This document shows, in pieces, positions 35,640-46,830 of a DNA stretch of 64,000 bases. The stretch comes from Fasciola hepatica (lineage: Eukaryota > Platyhelminthes > Trematoda > Plagiorchiida > Fasciolidae). The stretch's first letter is position 1. Each line of letters opens with the position of its first letter. The stretch spans positions 11,053,501 to 11,117,500 of the forward strand of contig CANUEZ040000020.1 in assembly GCA_948099385.1 (NCBI GenBank). Reading direction: 5' to 3'. The translations under genes and the position numbers were made by a program. The notes beneath the pieces are model-generated. The model did not search any database and was not told the origin of the DNA. It saw nothing but the letters and a program-made list of their open reading frames with translations.

Positions 35640-37690
35640 AAATTGCCCAACTTGTGGTGCAGACAAGGCCAGGCAGTAATCTGGGATGAAATCCTTTAAT
35701 TACCCTGAACTTGTGCTCCTCCATCCAGATAGCTACCGCATGCAGAAAGCCCACCTTGGTTTGACTCACAGCTTAGGCATCTTTTAAGGCTTCAGATTCG
35801 AGCTTGGAGACAGTGTCACGTGATTGGAGAGGGCTATGACCGATACCACAACATCCGAAATCAGTGTACCCAACTGAAGCGAGAAAAGCGGCGTGCCTTC
35901 AAGGGGACGTCAGCAATGGACACGTTTCGTGCAACCAAACGCCTGTTTTGTATATCTGGGATGGAGGACGCAAGCCACGACCGCAATCCCAGCCCTACAG
36001 GACGGATGCTCGCTGGGAGTTGCAGATGAACACAAGGCGGAGATACTGGTGAGGTACTATCTGGCGGTCTGCGCTCCTGAACAGAGACACAATCATCCCT
36101 CATACATTGCTGTAGAAGCCCCTCGAATTTAGTGCCAATAAATCACTGACGAAGGAGTGGCTGCAGCCATGCACACGATAAATGTTACCCAACCCGCAGG
36201 ACATGATGGCGCGCATCCTTAAGTGTTAAAGGAGTTGGCCGATCTGTTAACTCAGCCGATCACACGATATTTCAGCGCGTCATTGGCAGCTACAAAGCAC
36301 CACCAAGAATGAATGGAAGGGGTCGCCGTGCCATTATACGAAGATGGAGCGAAGGCCGAGGCTGTCACCTATCAACCTGTCAGCCTAACATCCGTGGTAG
36401 GAAAGGTTGTGGAGCGCCTGCTGGCCACACGAATATACTGGGGTGGGCGACCTGCTATGCCGGCAGCAACATGGTTTTTGGAAATATAGGTCGTGTTTGA
36501 CAAACTTGGCATTCGCATGAGAACACTGGACGGTGGCCAGGGCCAGAGGAAACCCTGCGAACGTAATCCTCGTGGATTTTGTCAAAGCTTCCGACAAGGT
36601 AGCGCATGACCGTCTATTGGGTAAGCTAATGTAGGTCCCTTGACTCTGTGGATAGATGACTTTCTTGAAGGTAAAACCTTTGCAGTACTAGTAACATAGT
36701 CAATGTCAACTTGGCAAGTGGCTACTAGTGGAGGTACACAAGGATCGGTTCTTCGGTCCGCTGTTCTTCCTGGCCTATATCAATGACCTACCACCAATTT
36801 TTCAATCGCCTCGACTAATCTACGCAGACGACCTTAAGACCTGGTGCACTATTGCGTCAAACGCAGATGAGCTAGTTCCTCAAGAGGACATCACGGCCCT
36901 TGAAAGATGGTCAGATATGTGACCACTGCCATCAAACATCAACAAGTGTGTGCAAATGCGAGTACGATCACCTTCCAGCGGTATGGCGTACTATGTACAC
37001 GGGGCACCCGTTCGGCGTTCTGTTCGCGAAAAAGATCTGGGAATGATAATGGCCTCGTTACCAAAATCGAAGAACAAAGCTGGTAGAGTTGGTTCGTCAG
37101 TGTGGAGTATCCCCGGGCCGATTACTCGGTCATTCAGCCATCTCCCACTCAAAGCTTTCAAGGTACTGTATACAACCCATGTACTTCCCAGGTTGGAATG
37201 CGGGGGTGGGACGGCCGTTTCCCCGTGTACTTTGGCAGAAGTGGCAGACCAGGAAAGAGGAAGAGAGGCGTGACCCGCCTTATGGGAAGGCTGCGGGGGT
37301 CAGCCACGAAGAGCGGCTGAAGATTACAAGGTTGTTTCCTGTGGCTTATCGGAGAGTCCAAGGGCACTTGATATTTACCAGCTGCGACTTCGGCCCATAA
37401 CTACATGATGGGCTCCCTCGCAGGGGACTAGACCATACGAGGGGACGCCCGCTAACTGTGAAGAAACTGCAGCCGAAGTGTCTCCCACTGGTTGACTGTC
37501 TAGCTCGGAGGTTGGCCAATCTATAGAACTCACTGCCCTCCGGAGTGGTGGAAGAGCCTAACAACACATAGTTCAAACGTCTTCTGGATGTATTTCTAAA
37601 GAGGTGGTGGGAGACACACATGAGTCTACATCACTGAGCTGTGGCGGGGCGGCTTACATGGGAGAGATACCCACTGCCTTTATTATAAAG
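35640..37690 (+). mobile_element. CR1-like LINE: linker, RT and complete C-terminal tail
   Basis: One of the better-preserved LINEs. About 35,840-35,900 gives DRYHNIRNQCTQLKREKRR (the YR-LRN--KRLIR-K linker), and about 35,990-36,080 gives LQDGCSLGVADEHKAEILV. About 36,160-36,415 gives HDGAHP, then VLKELADLLTQPITRY, then TYQPVSLTSVVGKVVERLL, the RT start. About 36,720-36,760 gives ATSGGTQGSVLRSAV. The catalytic box is intact as YADD at 36,821-36,832. The frame then gives CVQMRVRSP, VREKDLGMIMASLP and FKVLYTTHVLPRLECGGG (to about 37,205). The end, about 37,525-37,640, reads LPSGVVEEPNN, a stop, then FKRLLDVFLKRWWE, followed by a short tail with GAATGAAGAATGAAT near 37,690. Stops and shifts remain, so no full protein is expected. 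No endonuclease is visible upstream. Confidence 0.82.
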
Positions 37691-40139
37691 AATGAAGAAT
37701 GAATATGGCACCGTAGCTTTCTGGAACGGACTTCGTTTTGAATTGTAACGAGCTTGGTTACTATGCATTGCTCGACCGTTCCATTGTCTGGACTTTACAA
37801 ACTAATATATATATATTCACATTTATACAATAATTACTGGCAGGAAGAACCATTCTCGTGGTTTTCGCCTTAAATTATAATTAACAGCCAACTGTCCGAA
37901 TAATCCCCCGCGGCACGTTTGGGAAACAGGTGGGCAAACAAGCTCGTTTTCAGTGATTCTTAATCATGCAAATACAACTTATGTGTATAAAATTGAGCTT
38001 GTTCGCCAATCTGTTTTCCAAACTTCCAACTGGAGGGTGTGACTACCATAGAAATCCCGTTGTTGGAGCTGCTACCCCAAGCGGAAAATATTTCTGAACA
38101 TGAAATTTTTCGTTTGTTTGGAAGTCACCTGCCCAGAGAACCACGAGCCGTGTCAGACAATTGACGAAATCATGGGCAAGCGTGATTATTCAATTCACAT
38201 TTATCTAATTCAACTGATGAAATTTCACCAATAAAAGTCGGCGAAAAATTATAACGGTTACCTTCTAGCGAAGAATGTTTGCCGTTGTCTACGGACATCG
38301 ACCACGCTGACAGTGAAGAAGTGGAGGTATATACGAAACGGTGGATGAAAGCTGCGCTACTCTGTGACGTGCATTTTTGTATCGGTCAAGTGCGGCAATA
38401 CCGCAGTTTTGGTATCATTATGTGCGTTGAAGTCAATACTCAGGCTTTATATTTTACAAAAAAATGAAAACACAAATCGGAGCAGAAAAGCCTCGGTCCA
38501 GAAATTGAGAAAGAGACTGTATGAGAAACCCGAGCGACGAACTCATTTACAGGCCAACAGCGAATAACTAGAAGCCGGTAGGCTCCCTTGCTTGATTTTT
38601 GCACCAGAGTGAATTTTGAGCCTACAGTTGGAGGCTCGAGCTCATCCGAGCGGCCGTTGCCTCACACTCCTTTTCGGTGGAGTCAGTTTTTGGGGGGTAT
38701 CTTCGTCACTCTCCCAAGTTTCCGTTAAAAGCAGTTTTCGAAGAAAATACCCGTTGGTCATCAACCTCGTTAGACCGGTGAAAGCGTGATCACGCGCTCG
38801 TCCAAATATCCGGACCTCCAGACAGAGACGAATAGCCTTCAGTAAGTCGCAGATAGGGGTGGAGTTTCCGCGAAACATTGAAAGCTATTCCACAGACGTC
38901 CCGAGAGGAATACGCGGCCACGATCGCTGAAACTGCTTTCACTTGGCATGCAGCAAGACACCAAAGAAGGCTTCAGTGACCTACCGGGACAATGAAAGCT
39001 TAAACTGGGTGCGCTGAGTGTGCGAAGCATGTGGAATTAACCTCGTCCTAGAGTGTTTCGCTGAGGGAGATAAAAAAGTGTGCAAGATGCACCAAACTCT
39101 AACTTGGGCGCAGGGACTGACAAAACCAATAACATCCCGGGTCGGGACAGAGACAGTACGAGAGAGGCCTCCTTCTTGGCACCGGCGAACATACTATCCC
39201 TCGCTGGCTGTAAAGCAAGGGTGAGTAGGACCGAAGAAAAGGAACTCTTGGAGAATCTTCAGAGTTAAATTTGGAATGGAGAAAAGTCGGTTGGCAGGCC
39301 TCATCAGGGACCAGTCAAAGCGAACGAAAAATTAAATGCTCAAAGCGCATCTCAAACAAAAGCAGCCAAATAATCCGGGCTCACACTCAGACGGCCGTGA
39401 GATGGAATAAGAAGATAGTGGCAAGGGGTTTGGCCGGGCCAACTTTTAGAGATACATGACAGATTAACCAGAATCTAAGGCAATGTCTGACGAATATTTT
39501 TAATTAGGCTCCGATGCCAAACTATGCTCTTGTTAGGACTTTACCACGACTGGATAGAAGATTTAGTGCTGTGAAAACAGCATTTAGAAGGCCGACCATG
39601 GACAAATTTGGCAGCCCGAGGTATCGGCATGCAGTTTTCCTAGCTGCTGGTCGAATTACCAGGAACGGCAAAGAATAAATACCTACGGAACCAGATAATC
39701 CGTTATCATGGAGGGCCCACGCTACCTAGAAGGACACTAGAATGTCCATAACATCCTTGTTAGCGAATGCGTCAAGCCCACCGGATAATCAACTTTGGTG
39801 TTGCTTTCGGCACCGCTAGTGGTCCATAGAGCCCCGCACAATCATAGCAGTTGGGTATCGGCGAGAAGCCAATTATTCTCAGTATTGCGCATGACACCAG
39901 CAGCTGATCATGTGCAACAGCTGGGCCAAAGCAACCCGGTGATCGTCAGGGCTCTATGGAATGTAGTGGTGGGCAGGATCACCACTTTCGCACAGGTGGG
40001 AGACCAGGATGTGCCAAAAGACGGGAGTGCATCCGGGCATGAAGTTACAGTACCACAATGAAGTATCAAGACCCAGCAGAGGCACATAAGTGTCGCCGTG
40101 TGAAGCACGCAGCTTCTGTAGTAAGTCAGGGGAAATGGC
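37691..40139. other. no recognisable feature
   Basis: No domain, RNA gene or clear repeat. A short TATATATATA run sits near 37,804. Short frames such as 38,279-38,567 and 39,018-39,459 have no recognised family. Confidence 0.45.
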
Positions 40140-42675
40140 GGCGGAATCTAGGGGCATGGAATATCTACCCATCACCAAGCTGTGGCTTAAATAATAGAAG
40201 AGAGAAGGCCCGGCTCGCCCATCAGGTTTTTGTGTAAACGGGGTGCGATGGGAAGACGAAAAAATAGGAGGGCACCAATACCAGCAGCGGAGCAAGCGAC
40301 TCAAAAGAAAGGTATCCAGCATTCAACTTCCAAAGTGAAGAGTGCCTCAGTGTAAAAGAAAGTTTGGCCATGGGAGGAGGCTAGTGTGTGCGTCTATAGG
40401 GGCCGCTCATTCGTCCTTTTGCGGGACGAAGGTCCGCTGGAATACCTTGTGGTGGTCACCAGAAAAGCAGAAGGTTGCCCGCTAGTCGGGGGGTTCAATG
40501 ACCCGAGATAGACTAGCACTCAACATGGGCACCTACGGGGTCACTTGGGCAAGGTCTGCTAGACCAAGCCGAGGATCATTCAGTTCGCCCCGGACTCTAG
40601 AGTAGTGGGAACAATTGCCCTGCCGGGTGAAAGCGACGGCAGAGTTATCGGGTTCCACTTTCAGTGAAAAAAGGATAATCCACCAACTTGTTAGCGAAGA
40701 ATTTTCAGGGGACTGGACGAGAAGAGATTGATGATGGTGGCAACAATATTGGCCTGAGACCAAGAGGGTGAGAGGAACGAAATTTGGTTAGGCATCAGAA
40801 TGAATCTACTTTCGGTGACTGAAAGAGTATATACTACGCTCAGAGTTTGCAGTCAACAGCGTCTAAGTTGGTGGAAAGGTAGAACAGCGTGGACAATTCG
40901 GGGAAAAGGTCACGCCTGAGGAGGAGCCAGGAAGCTCAAGGGAATGGAAGGATGCTCGAATACCGGGGAAAGAGCGAGCCATTTTGCGAACGACAGAGAA
41001 GAGGCAAGCTGATTTGAATAAATCAGCATTGTTAGGTGGCCAGGAAACACCCAAAGGTGTTCCTTAGTTACGTCCAGGCTAAGGCAAAAGTGCGAGTAAG
41101 CGGAGACCAGGCGGGGACCAAAGAACAGTAGGTGGAAAATTTAAGAGAAAATTCCGAGGTAGTCCACAGGATCGATTAGGGTAGGCAGCCTCCGATCCGT
41201 AGGTGGCCCAGGACTGCTCTTTTGGAGAAAATGGAAAGAGCACCGGTTGATGTGCAGTTGGTATCAAACGTTTTGGCGGGGAGAGAGCCTCCAGAACAGA
41301 TGGAAGAGGTTCGGCCATCCTCAGACGGCTGGCTTGTACCCCGGCAGGGCCCTCAGCTACATTGTTCTGACAAACGTTCGTGCATACTTAGCTACCAAGT
41401 GAATGGCAAACTGATGACGCCGGGCCCTTCAGCAAGGGAAGTTTGAAATACCAGTTACCAAACCACCGGCCTGCTAACCTGCTATTACAAGCACTAGAGA
41501 TAATAAAAATAATCCAAAATGCTTTAACAAGAAACCTGGAGGAAAACAGACTAAAATCTGGTGATTTCCAAGGGGCAGAATCTATCTATGCGACTCAGAA
41601 AGCCCATTTGATGACACAATCAGGGCTTTGGGACGGAGAGGGAAAGCGGAGGCATGCTTGTTGGGCTTTCACGAGGTGTTTTGCGGAGCGGACCAGAGGT
41701 CGCTTCTACACAAGTTGGGGCGGATGTGCATGGATGTGGGGATAATGGGATGGCCAAAAGCTTGCCTGGATGGCCACTGATTTTATGTCAAGGCTGGGAA
41801 TGCAAAAACCCTGAGGTCGGCAGCTAGTAATGGGGTTCCTCAGGGATCAGTAATGTGTATAGAGTCGTTCTCGAGTCATATGGAAGGGATCGGGGCGGTT
41901 TATTTTGGCCGCCTTGTTCTATGTTTGCCGCTGATAGGAAGATTTTAGGGTGCCTAGAGTTCAGTTAGTCCCAGTCGGACACAAGTTCCCTCTAACTGTG
42001 TTCTGTAGCATGGAATTACCTCCTAAATTTGATGAAGTGCTCGATTCCGCCAGCAGAATGCAGCGGTCAAACCAGGACAACTCGGAACTGTTGGCCCAGG
42101 AAAGCGATTCAAGGACCTAGATATGATCGTTTCAAGGGACTTCGAACCCTCGGTACAACTTCGGCAGGCTGCAAGCAAGGAAAATAGAGACATCTACTAG
42201 TCGGGCAGATAGCCCACATCAAGAGAATCTAGGGTGTTGCGGCCACTATATGTGGCCCCGGCCCGACTCCACCCAGAGTAAATAGTCCAAACCCGGGCTC
42301 CGCATAAACAGAAGGACATCCCCCCTCAGGAGAAGGTTCAGAGGAAACTCACGCAAACCGCATAAAGGCAGCGAGAGGTGCTGTATCAAGAAAGGCTAGC
42401 AGCACCAACAATGGTCTGGATGAAGAGCAGAAGGGCGCCGAAGAAATCAATCGATGCAATGAAACGACTGAAAGGATTGTCGGACATAGACTAGCCATTG
42501 TTTGCCCGCGACGGCAACCCCGCCTTCCGCAAACAAAACTTAGAATTAATCGAGCTGGTGGCCAGTAGAATCACCAGGGCCAGTCGCGTTCTTGAGGGTT
42601 GATTAACAACTGGAATAAACCTACCGAGGCGGAGATGAAATCTCGCCCCGTTGTATCGTTCAGGAGAAGCTAGAA
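40140..42675 (+). mobile_element. CR1-like LINE with endonuclease, RT and tail (ORF2 nearly full length, decayed)
   Basis: Domains follow CR1 ORF2 order over 2.5 kb. Endonuclease: RYPAFNFQSEECL then ESLAMGGG (GY--F--DR---GGGV-type, about 40,300-40,380), and CPLVGGFNDPR (the LVGDFN-P block, about 40,475-40,508). PGESDGRVIGFHF at 40,622-40,662 corresponds to the catalytic SDH block, with His read as Gly. RT: LPNHRPANLL, then IIKIIQNALTRNLEENRL (about 41,450-41,560), then NGVPQGSVM near 41,830. The catalytic box is MFAADRKIL at 41,921-41,947 (first Asp to Ala). Tail: DMIVSRDFEPSVQLRQAASK (about 42,120-42,180), KVQRKLTQTA, then FARDGNPAFRKQNLELIELV (about 42,500-42,560). It ends with LINNWNKPTEAEMKSRPVVS and a TAG near 42,672. 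Multiple frame changes and two lost catalytic residues show it is dead. Confidence 0.8.
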
Positions 42676-43827
42676 GAAGCTTGGGAACGCCATATCAGGC
42701 CGCCCGTGGGTTAAAGACTGGTGGCCAGTCGGGGAACCTCAGTTGGCTCCAGTATTTCTCTCCCTCCTCTTCATTATTAGTCGGTTTCCGTCTACTCGAG
42801 TACGACCCCCTGAATGCTCCTTGGCTACCCTCGAATTTTTACTAATTTGCGAGAACTGACAGATAGATGCCCTGAACTTGGCGTGAAGTGAACCCTGGTA
42901 AGGCCGAGGCCCACTCTGCTGGAATGTTGCTATTTGCTACTCTATCACGGTGATCCTGATTGTTGTCTTGCTTCCAGCATTTGAATACAAAGGATCCTGG
43001 GTAATGGGAACAAGTTGAGGCATGGGTCCATCAAGTGCGGGAAACTAGGTTATCATTGGAATTTGACGCCAGCCCTGTGCTCAGATCCGGTCTTATCGGA
43101 CCTGAAATCATTGCACTTAAGTAATACAGCACTAATCTCCGGTGAACCCGGGAGTCCAGCGGAGACTTTTCTGCCTCATCTCTGGGAAATTTCAGCAAAA
43201 TAAGGAGCCGCCGATTACAAATCATACTTTCAAAACTGCGGGTGCAATCACTTCATCAGAATGACACGGGGCTAACAGTATGAGGCACGCCTGCGCATTG
43301 CTCGTTCGTTTTCCAGAGTAATAGGATCCTGAGCAGCAAGGGTGCGCAATGGGTATGTTTTGCAGGTCAGCCTCACAACTATCGCCGGAATGTCACACGC
43401 ACACTTTCCCGTTGCCTTAGTTAGTTGATCTCTGACTGCCTTATAGCATTTAGGTCGGTGCACGTATGAACCAGTGCATCCGTTCCACCTTTTCACAGCT
43501 GATAAGTTTGTCATATATGAAGATGAGTACAGAAGACAATGACCGATTTTAAATGGTCAAAACTGTTAATTTTGTTTTTTCCTCGTCCAGAAATAAATAA
43601 AAACGATTAAGCATCATGAGATAAAAAGCCGATATGGTTTCTGCAATTATTGAACTCCCAGTGATTTTTATTTCTTACCAATGGAGTGGACAATAAATTT
43701 TGTCGCTTTCTTCATTGTACATTTTGGGATAGGACATATGTTTTTATGGGAGTTTAGATCACATAAAATGGGTAGAATGTGAACGGTTTAGTGTAATACA
43801 GCTAGCATCAGACTAACCCATAAAGGA
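42676..43827. other. no gene recognised
   Basis: No domain is recognised. A minus-strand frame at 43,272-43,514 (80 codons) has five Cys residues (KCYKAV, GKCACD, LTCKTY among them) and balanced composition, but I cannot assign it, and no neighbouring exon is visible. Confidence 0.4.
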
Positions 43828-44118
43828 ACCCATCCCGAGTTCCTTTCCAAACCGGCCGGATTTCGGTTGGCTAACTACTGGGTTTGCCAGGTCGAAACCT
43901 GGCCGGGAACCGGCCGGTTTCCCGTGATGGTTACAGTCTAAGCCAAGCTGCAGCCCCCTCTCAGCCCAAAGCAACTCAAAGCCAGGCCGGCGCCAACTTG
44001 TTTTCTGCCGGGTTCATCTCGAGCATATCCTGAAACCTTTCTTGACCTGATTTACCTTGTTCCCTTCCACCAACCGAGCGGCTGGTTCCTGAACCCATTC
44101 TAGCCGGGCTGCAACCCC
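43828..44118. repeat. GC-rich interspersed repeat, copy 2
   Basis: The GC-rich block has palindromic CCGG words, for example CTGGCCGGGAACCGGCCGG near 43,900 and GGATTTCGGTTGGCTAAC near 43,858, and later GCCGGGTTC and TAGCCGGGCTGCAACCCC. It resembles the blocks at about 35.0 and 62.4 kb in word content and in the jump in GC. It is longer than the other two. Confidence 0.5.
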
Positions 44119-46239
44119 TTTGAAAATGTTCCGTAGGCCCGTACGCAGGGTTCTCAGTTGGGCCCCACTACTGTCTTGCAAACAGGTAAACACACTCCTA
44201 ATTTCCAGCGGGAGGACGCTGGGGGCAGCCGAAACAGGGCATTTCTTTCCTCACGCGCGGCCACTTTGCGATGTTCAGTCCGCTTAAGTTCCGCGGCCAT
44301 TTTGATACCCGATTCTCTTGTGGACCATGTCACCGCAGTTGTGAACGGCCCGTTTTTTTGCAATCCTCGACCACTGTAAATTCTCGGTTATTAGGCCACT
44401 TAGTCCCTCTTACAATGAAGTACCATTTTTGTTTGCCATTTGTATAACTGATTGAGGCCCCTTGCTATTATCAAGCTCCCCTGCCATTACATTTTTTAAA
44501 TCGTCTGAGGAAGTGGAACGTTGTAGGGGCAACGTCCAGTTAAATAGCTCTTGATGAGAAGAAAGCAATAGGCCTAAAGCTGACCGTTGAGACACTCTAC
44601 TGGCTACCTTTGCCGGTTTTAAGCTGTTAGTTTCTACCCTAACACGAAATCTCTTGCCGATAATGCAGGCTGATTCCTGTGTGTTTGCCGGTCTTTCCCA
44701 AATGTCTCCTCTTTCTCCATCAGTGGACGGCGTTCGACTGACTCACACAGCAATACCGTCGCCTGAGCTCCACTTGAGTGTCCTCGGACCTTTAGTTCTG
44801 TCTCTTTTGAAATAAATGAAGATTTCTCAGGTGACGGACAATGAGCATTCGGACAAAGATTAGGAGATGCTTAAGTGACGGTCACCGAAAATGAAGACGA
44901 CGAACCCACTTACTCCCATCGATTTTTCAAAAAACAATTTTTCGCTTTGCACAGCCAAATATGTGTCACTTTATTTTATACCACTAATCTACGCTACAAT
45001 GGGAATTTACTTCTGGTGTAGTTATAATTCCAAATATAATTTTGCACGTATCTTTCGGCGGAATTGATTCCCAGAGTACACGCAAAATCCCGATCTCTGG
45101 AGATTGTTATAGTTTTGAAGAGCATGCTTTTATGTGTGCATTCAATCACAAAAGTGAATTCCCTCGCTTATTTTCTTCAATGCCTTCCAAATGGCATCTT
45201 CTAAAAAGCAACAAGAACAACGGAGGGAAATTTCAAAAGCTGGCGAACAGTATCGATGGACATTCAGTCTTCCACCACCAATGTTGCTTGTCCCAAGACT
45301 TCTAATGAAATGCCACTGACTGAATTTTTAATTGCCAGCAACTCACGCATTCGTATGGTGACGAATGCTAATGGCGATTTGCCGCCGACTTAGGGTTCCA
45401 TTCTTATCCTTGTATCCAGCTACTCACTGTTGAAGAATTGTACAGTAGCTCCAGGTTAATCATATTTTGTGACGGCGCTTGCTTATAGGAAGAAGGACGA
45501 TGCATTTGAAAACACTTGCTGACGGTTATTGTTAAATCTTTATATCGGCTAACGGCTGTTGTTCTTGGACCCCTCTTGACTTTATTCCATACAAAAGCCA
45601 GTCCGGGATTATCACCTGGAATTCGACTTTGAGACTGACTAACTTTTCAATTATGTTGTCATAAGCGTTTGTAACAGCCAGTCTCAGTCTGATCACAAAA
45701 AAAGTAAAACAACATTTTCTGGTAGAGAATACGATAGTCATATGTATTTCATTTAGTCTACGGACTTCCCATGAAGTACAGAGAGAGGCATTTTAGTAGA
45801 CTAAGTGCACGGATATTCTGGAACCATATTCACCTTTCCAGATGTTTCCTTTGTACTGATGGGCGCTTCTTGTCACAAACATATTGCCAAAAACCGCCGT
45901 CAACTTTGTCACCCGCCACAGAAAAGCGGGACGAACTTCGTATCCAAATGACAAATCCAAAACTTGGTGAGTAGCAGCCCAGCAAGCGCACGAGTATCTG
46001 CTCGTAGATGGGCTTCGCGACTTGTTTGAGTGTGTTAAAGGACTACAGCCTAAAACAGGCAGCCGCGAAAGGCAGCATTAAAACAAAGGAGATGCCTACA
46101 ATTGTCGTACACAACAAGCTGACCTCAGAAATGTATTACTAATGGCCACTGTTTTTATTTGTATAGTAAATTTATCAACGAAATATTTGGAAGTATCTCT
46201 AGTTTTATACTTTCACTGTAAAACTTTTAGGTCTATGAT
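44119..46239. other. no recognisable feature
   Basis: About 2.1 kb with short unassigned frames (for example 45,042-45,305 on +) and no recognised domain or RNA. Confidence 0.45.
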
Positions 46240-46830
46240 TGATTATCGGGTATTTCTGTCGATTTTGTGCATTATTTGATGCATTGGGGTAAGTAACGTC
46301 GATGGTTCCCCAGAAGACACCTAGCTGAGGATCCACTAACCCCTGTATTGCCTGGGGAACCCGAACTAACCTGTTGAGGCCTGGACAAAAACTCAATCTA
46401 AATCACCCTTACCTGACGGCGTCCGGACTTCTTTTGAGAAACTTTCAAAGTTTGACAAAGATTCACCCTTGAAAACCCTATTCTGGGCCTTACAGGGCAA
46501 GTTGCCATTCAACAAGCTTCCACATATGCTCTTTCTTACCAGTTGCTCCAAAATCTTGCAGAAAAGTGGTTCCTCTCTTCCAACCGCGACTCTGGCTTGC
46601 GGATAGCCACAAACTGCGCTAGCTTCCAGCCCGACGGCAATACTCCTTGGACAAGTGCGGCACAGCAGGGGTGACAGACATATCGACTAACCGCAACAAT
46701 CATTGGCTTGCTGGTGGCTGGGTGCAAGCCTTCTTGTCTCACAGATCGATGCTTGCTTGGTCTTCCCAGTTGTTCTTCCGTCACAGCTTCAGTTATTTGT
46801 ATAACTTTGGCTGCACACATTCTTGCTTCC
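46240..46830 (-). mobile_element. CR1-like LINE fragment: N-terminal RT
   Basis: On the minus strand from 46,820 a frame gives GRPSKHRSVRQEGLHPATSK (the L-PSKS-G-DGLHP-ILK start), then CCAALVQGVLPSGWKLAQFV (about 46,600-46,660), then RLEERNHFSARF (N-YRPVSLT region). After shifts come IGFSRVNLCQTL and, near 46,290-46,390, a palm-like SFCPGLNRLVRVPQAIQGLV. The rest of the RT, the catalytic box and the tail are absent, so the copy is truncated at its 3' side or interrupted. The frame at 47,444-47,737 (-) could be upstream linker but has no clear motif. Confidence 0.65.

Noticed and set aside
38998..39040. LKLGALSVRSMWN on the + strand, resembling the start of a LINE endonuclease
   Set aside because: The motif is short, is followed at once by a stop, and the next 1.1 kb has no endonuclease motif. 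The endonuclease of the downstream LINE begins near 40,140 instead.
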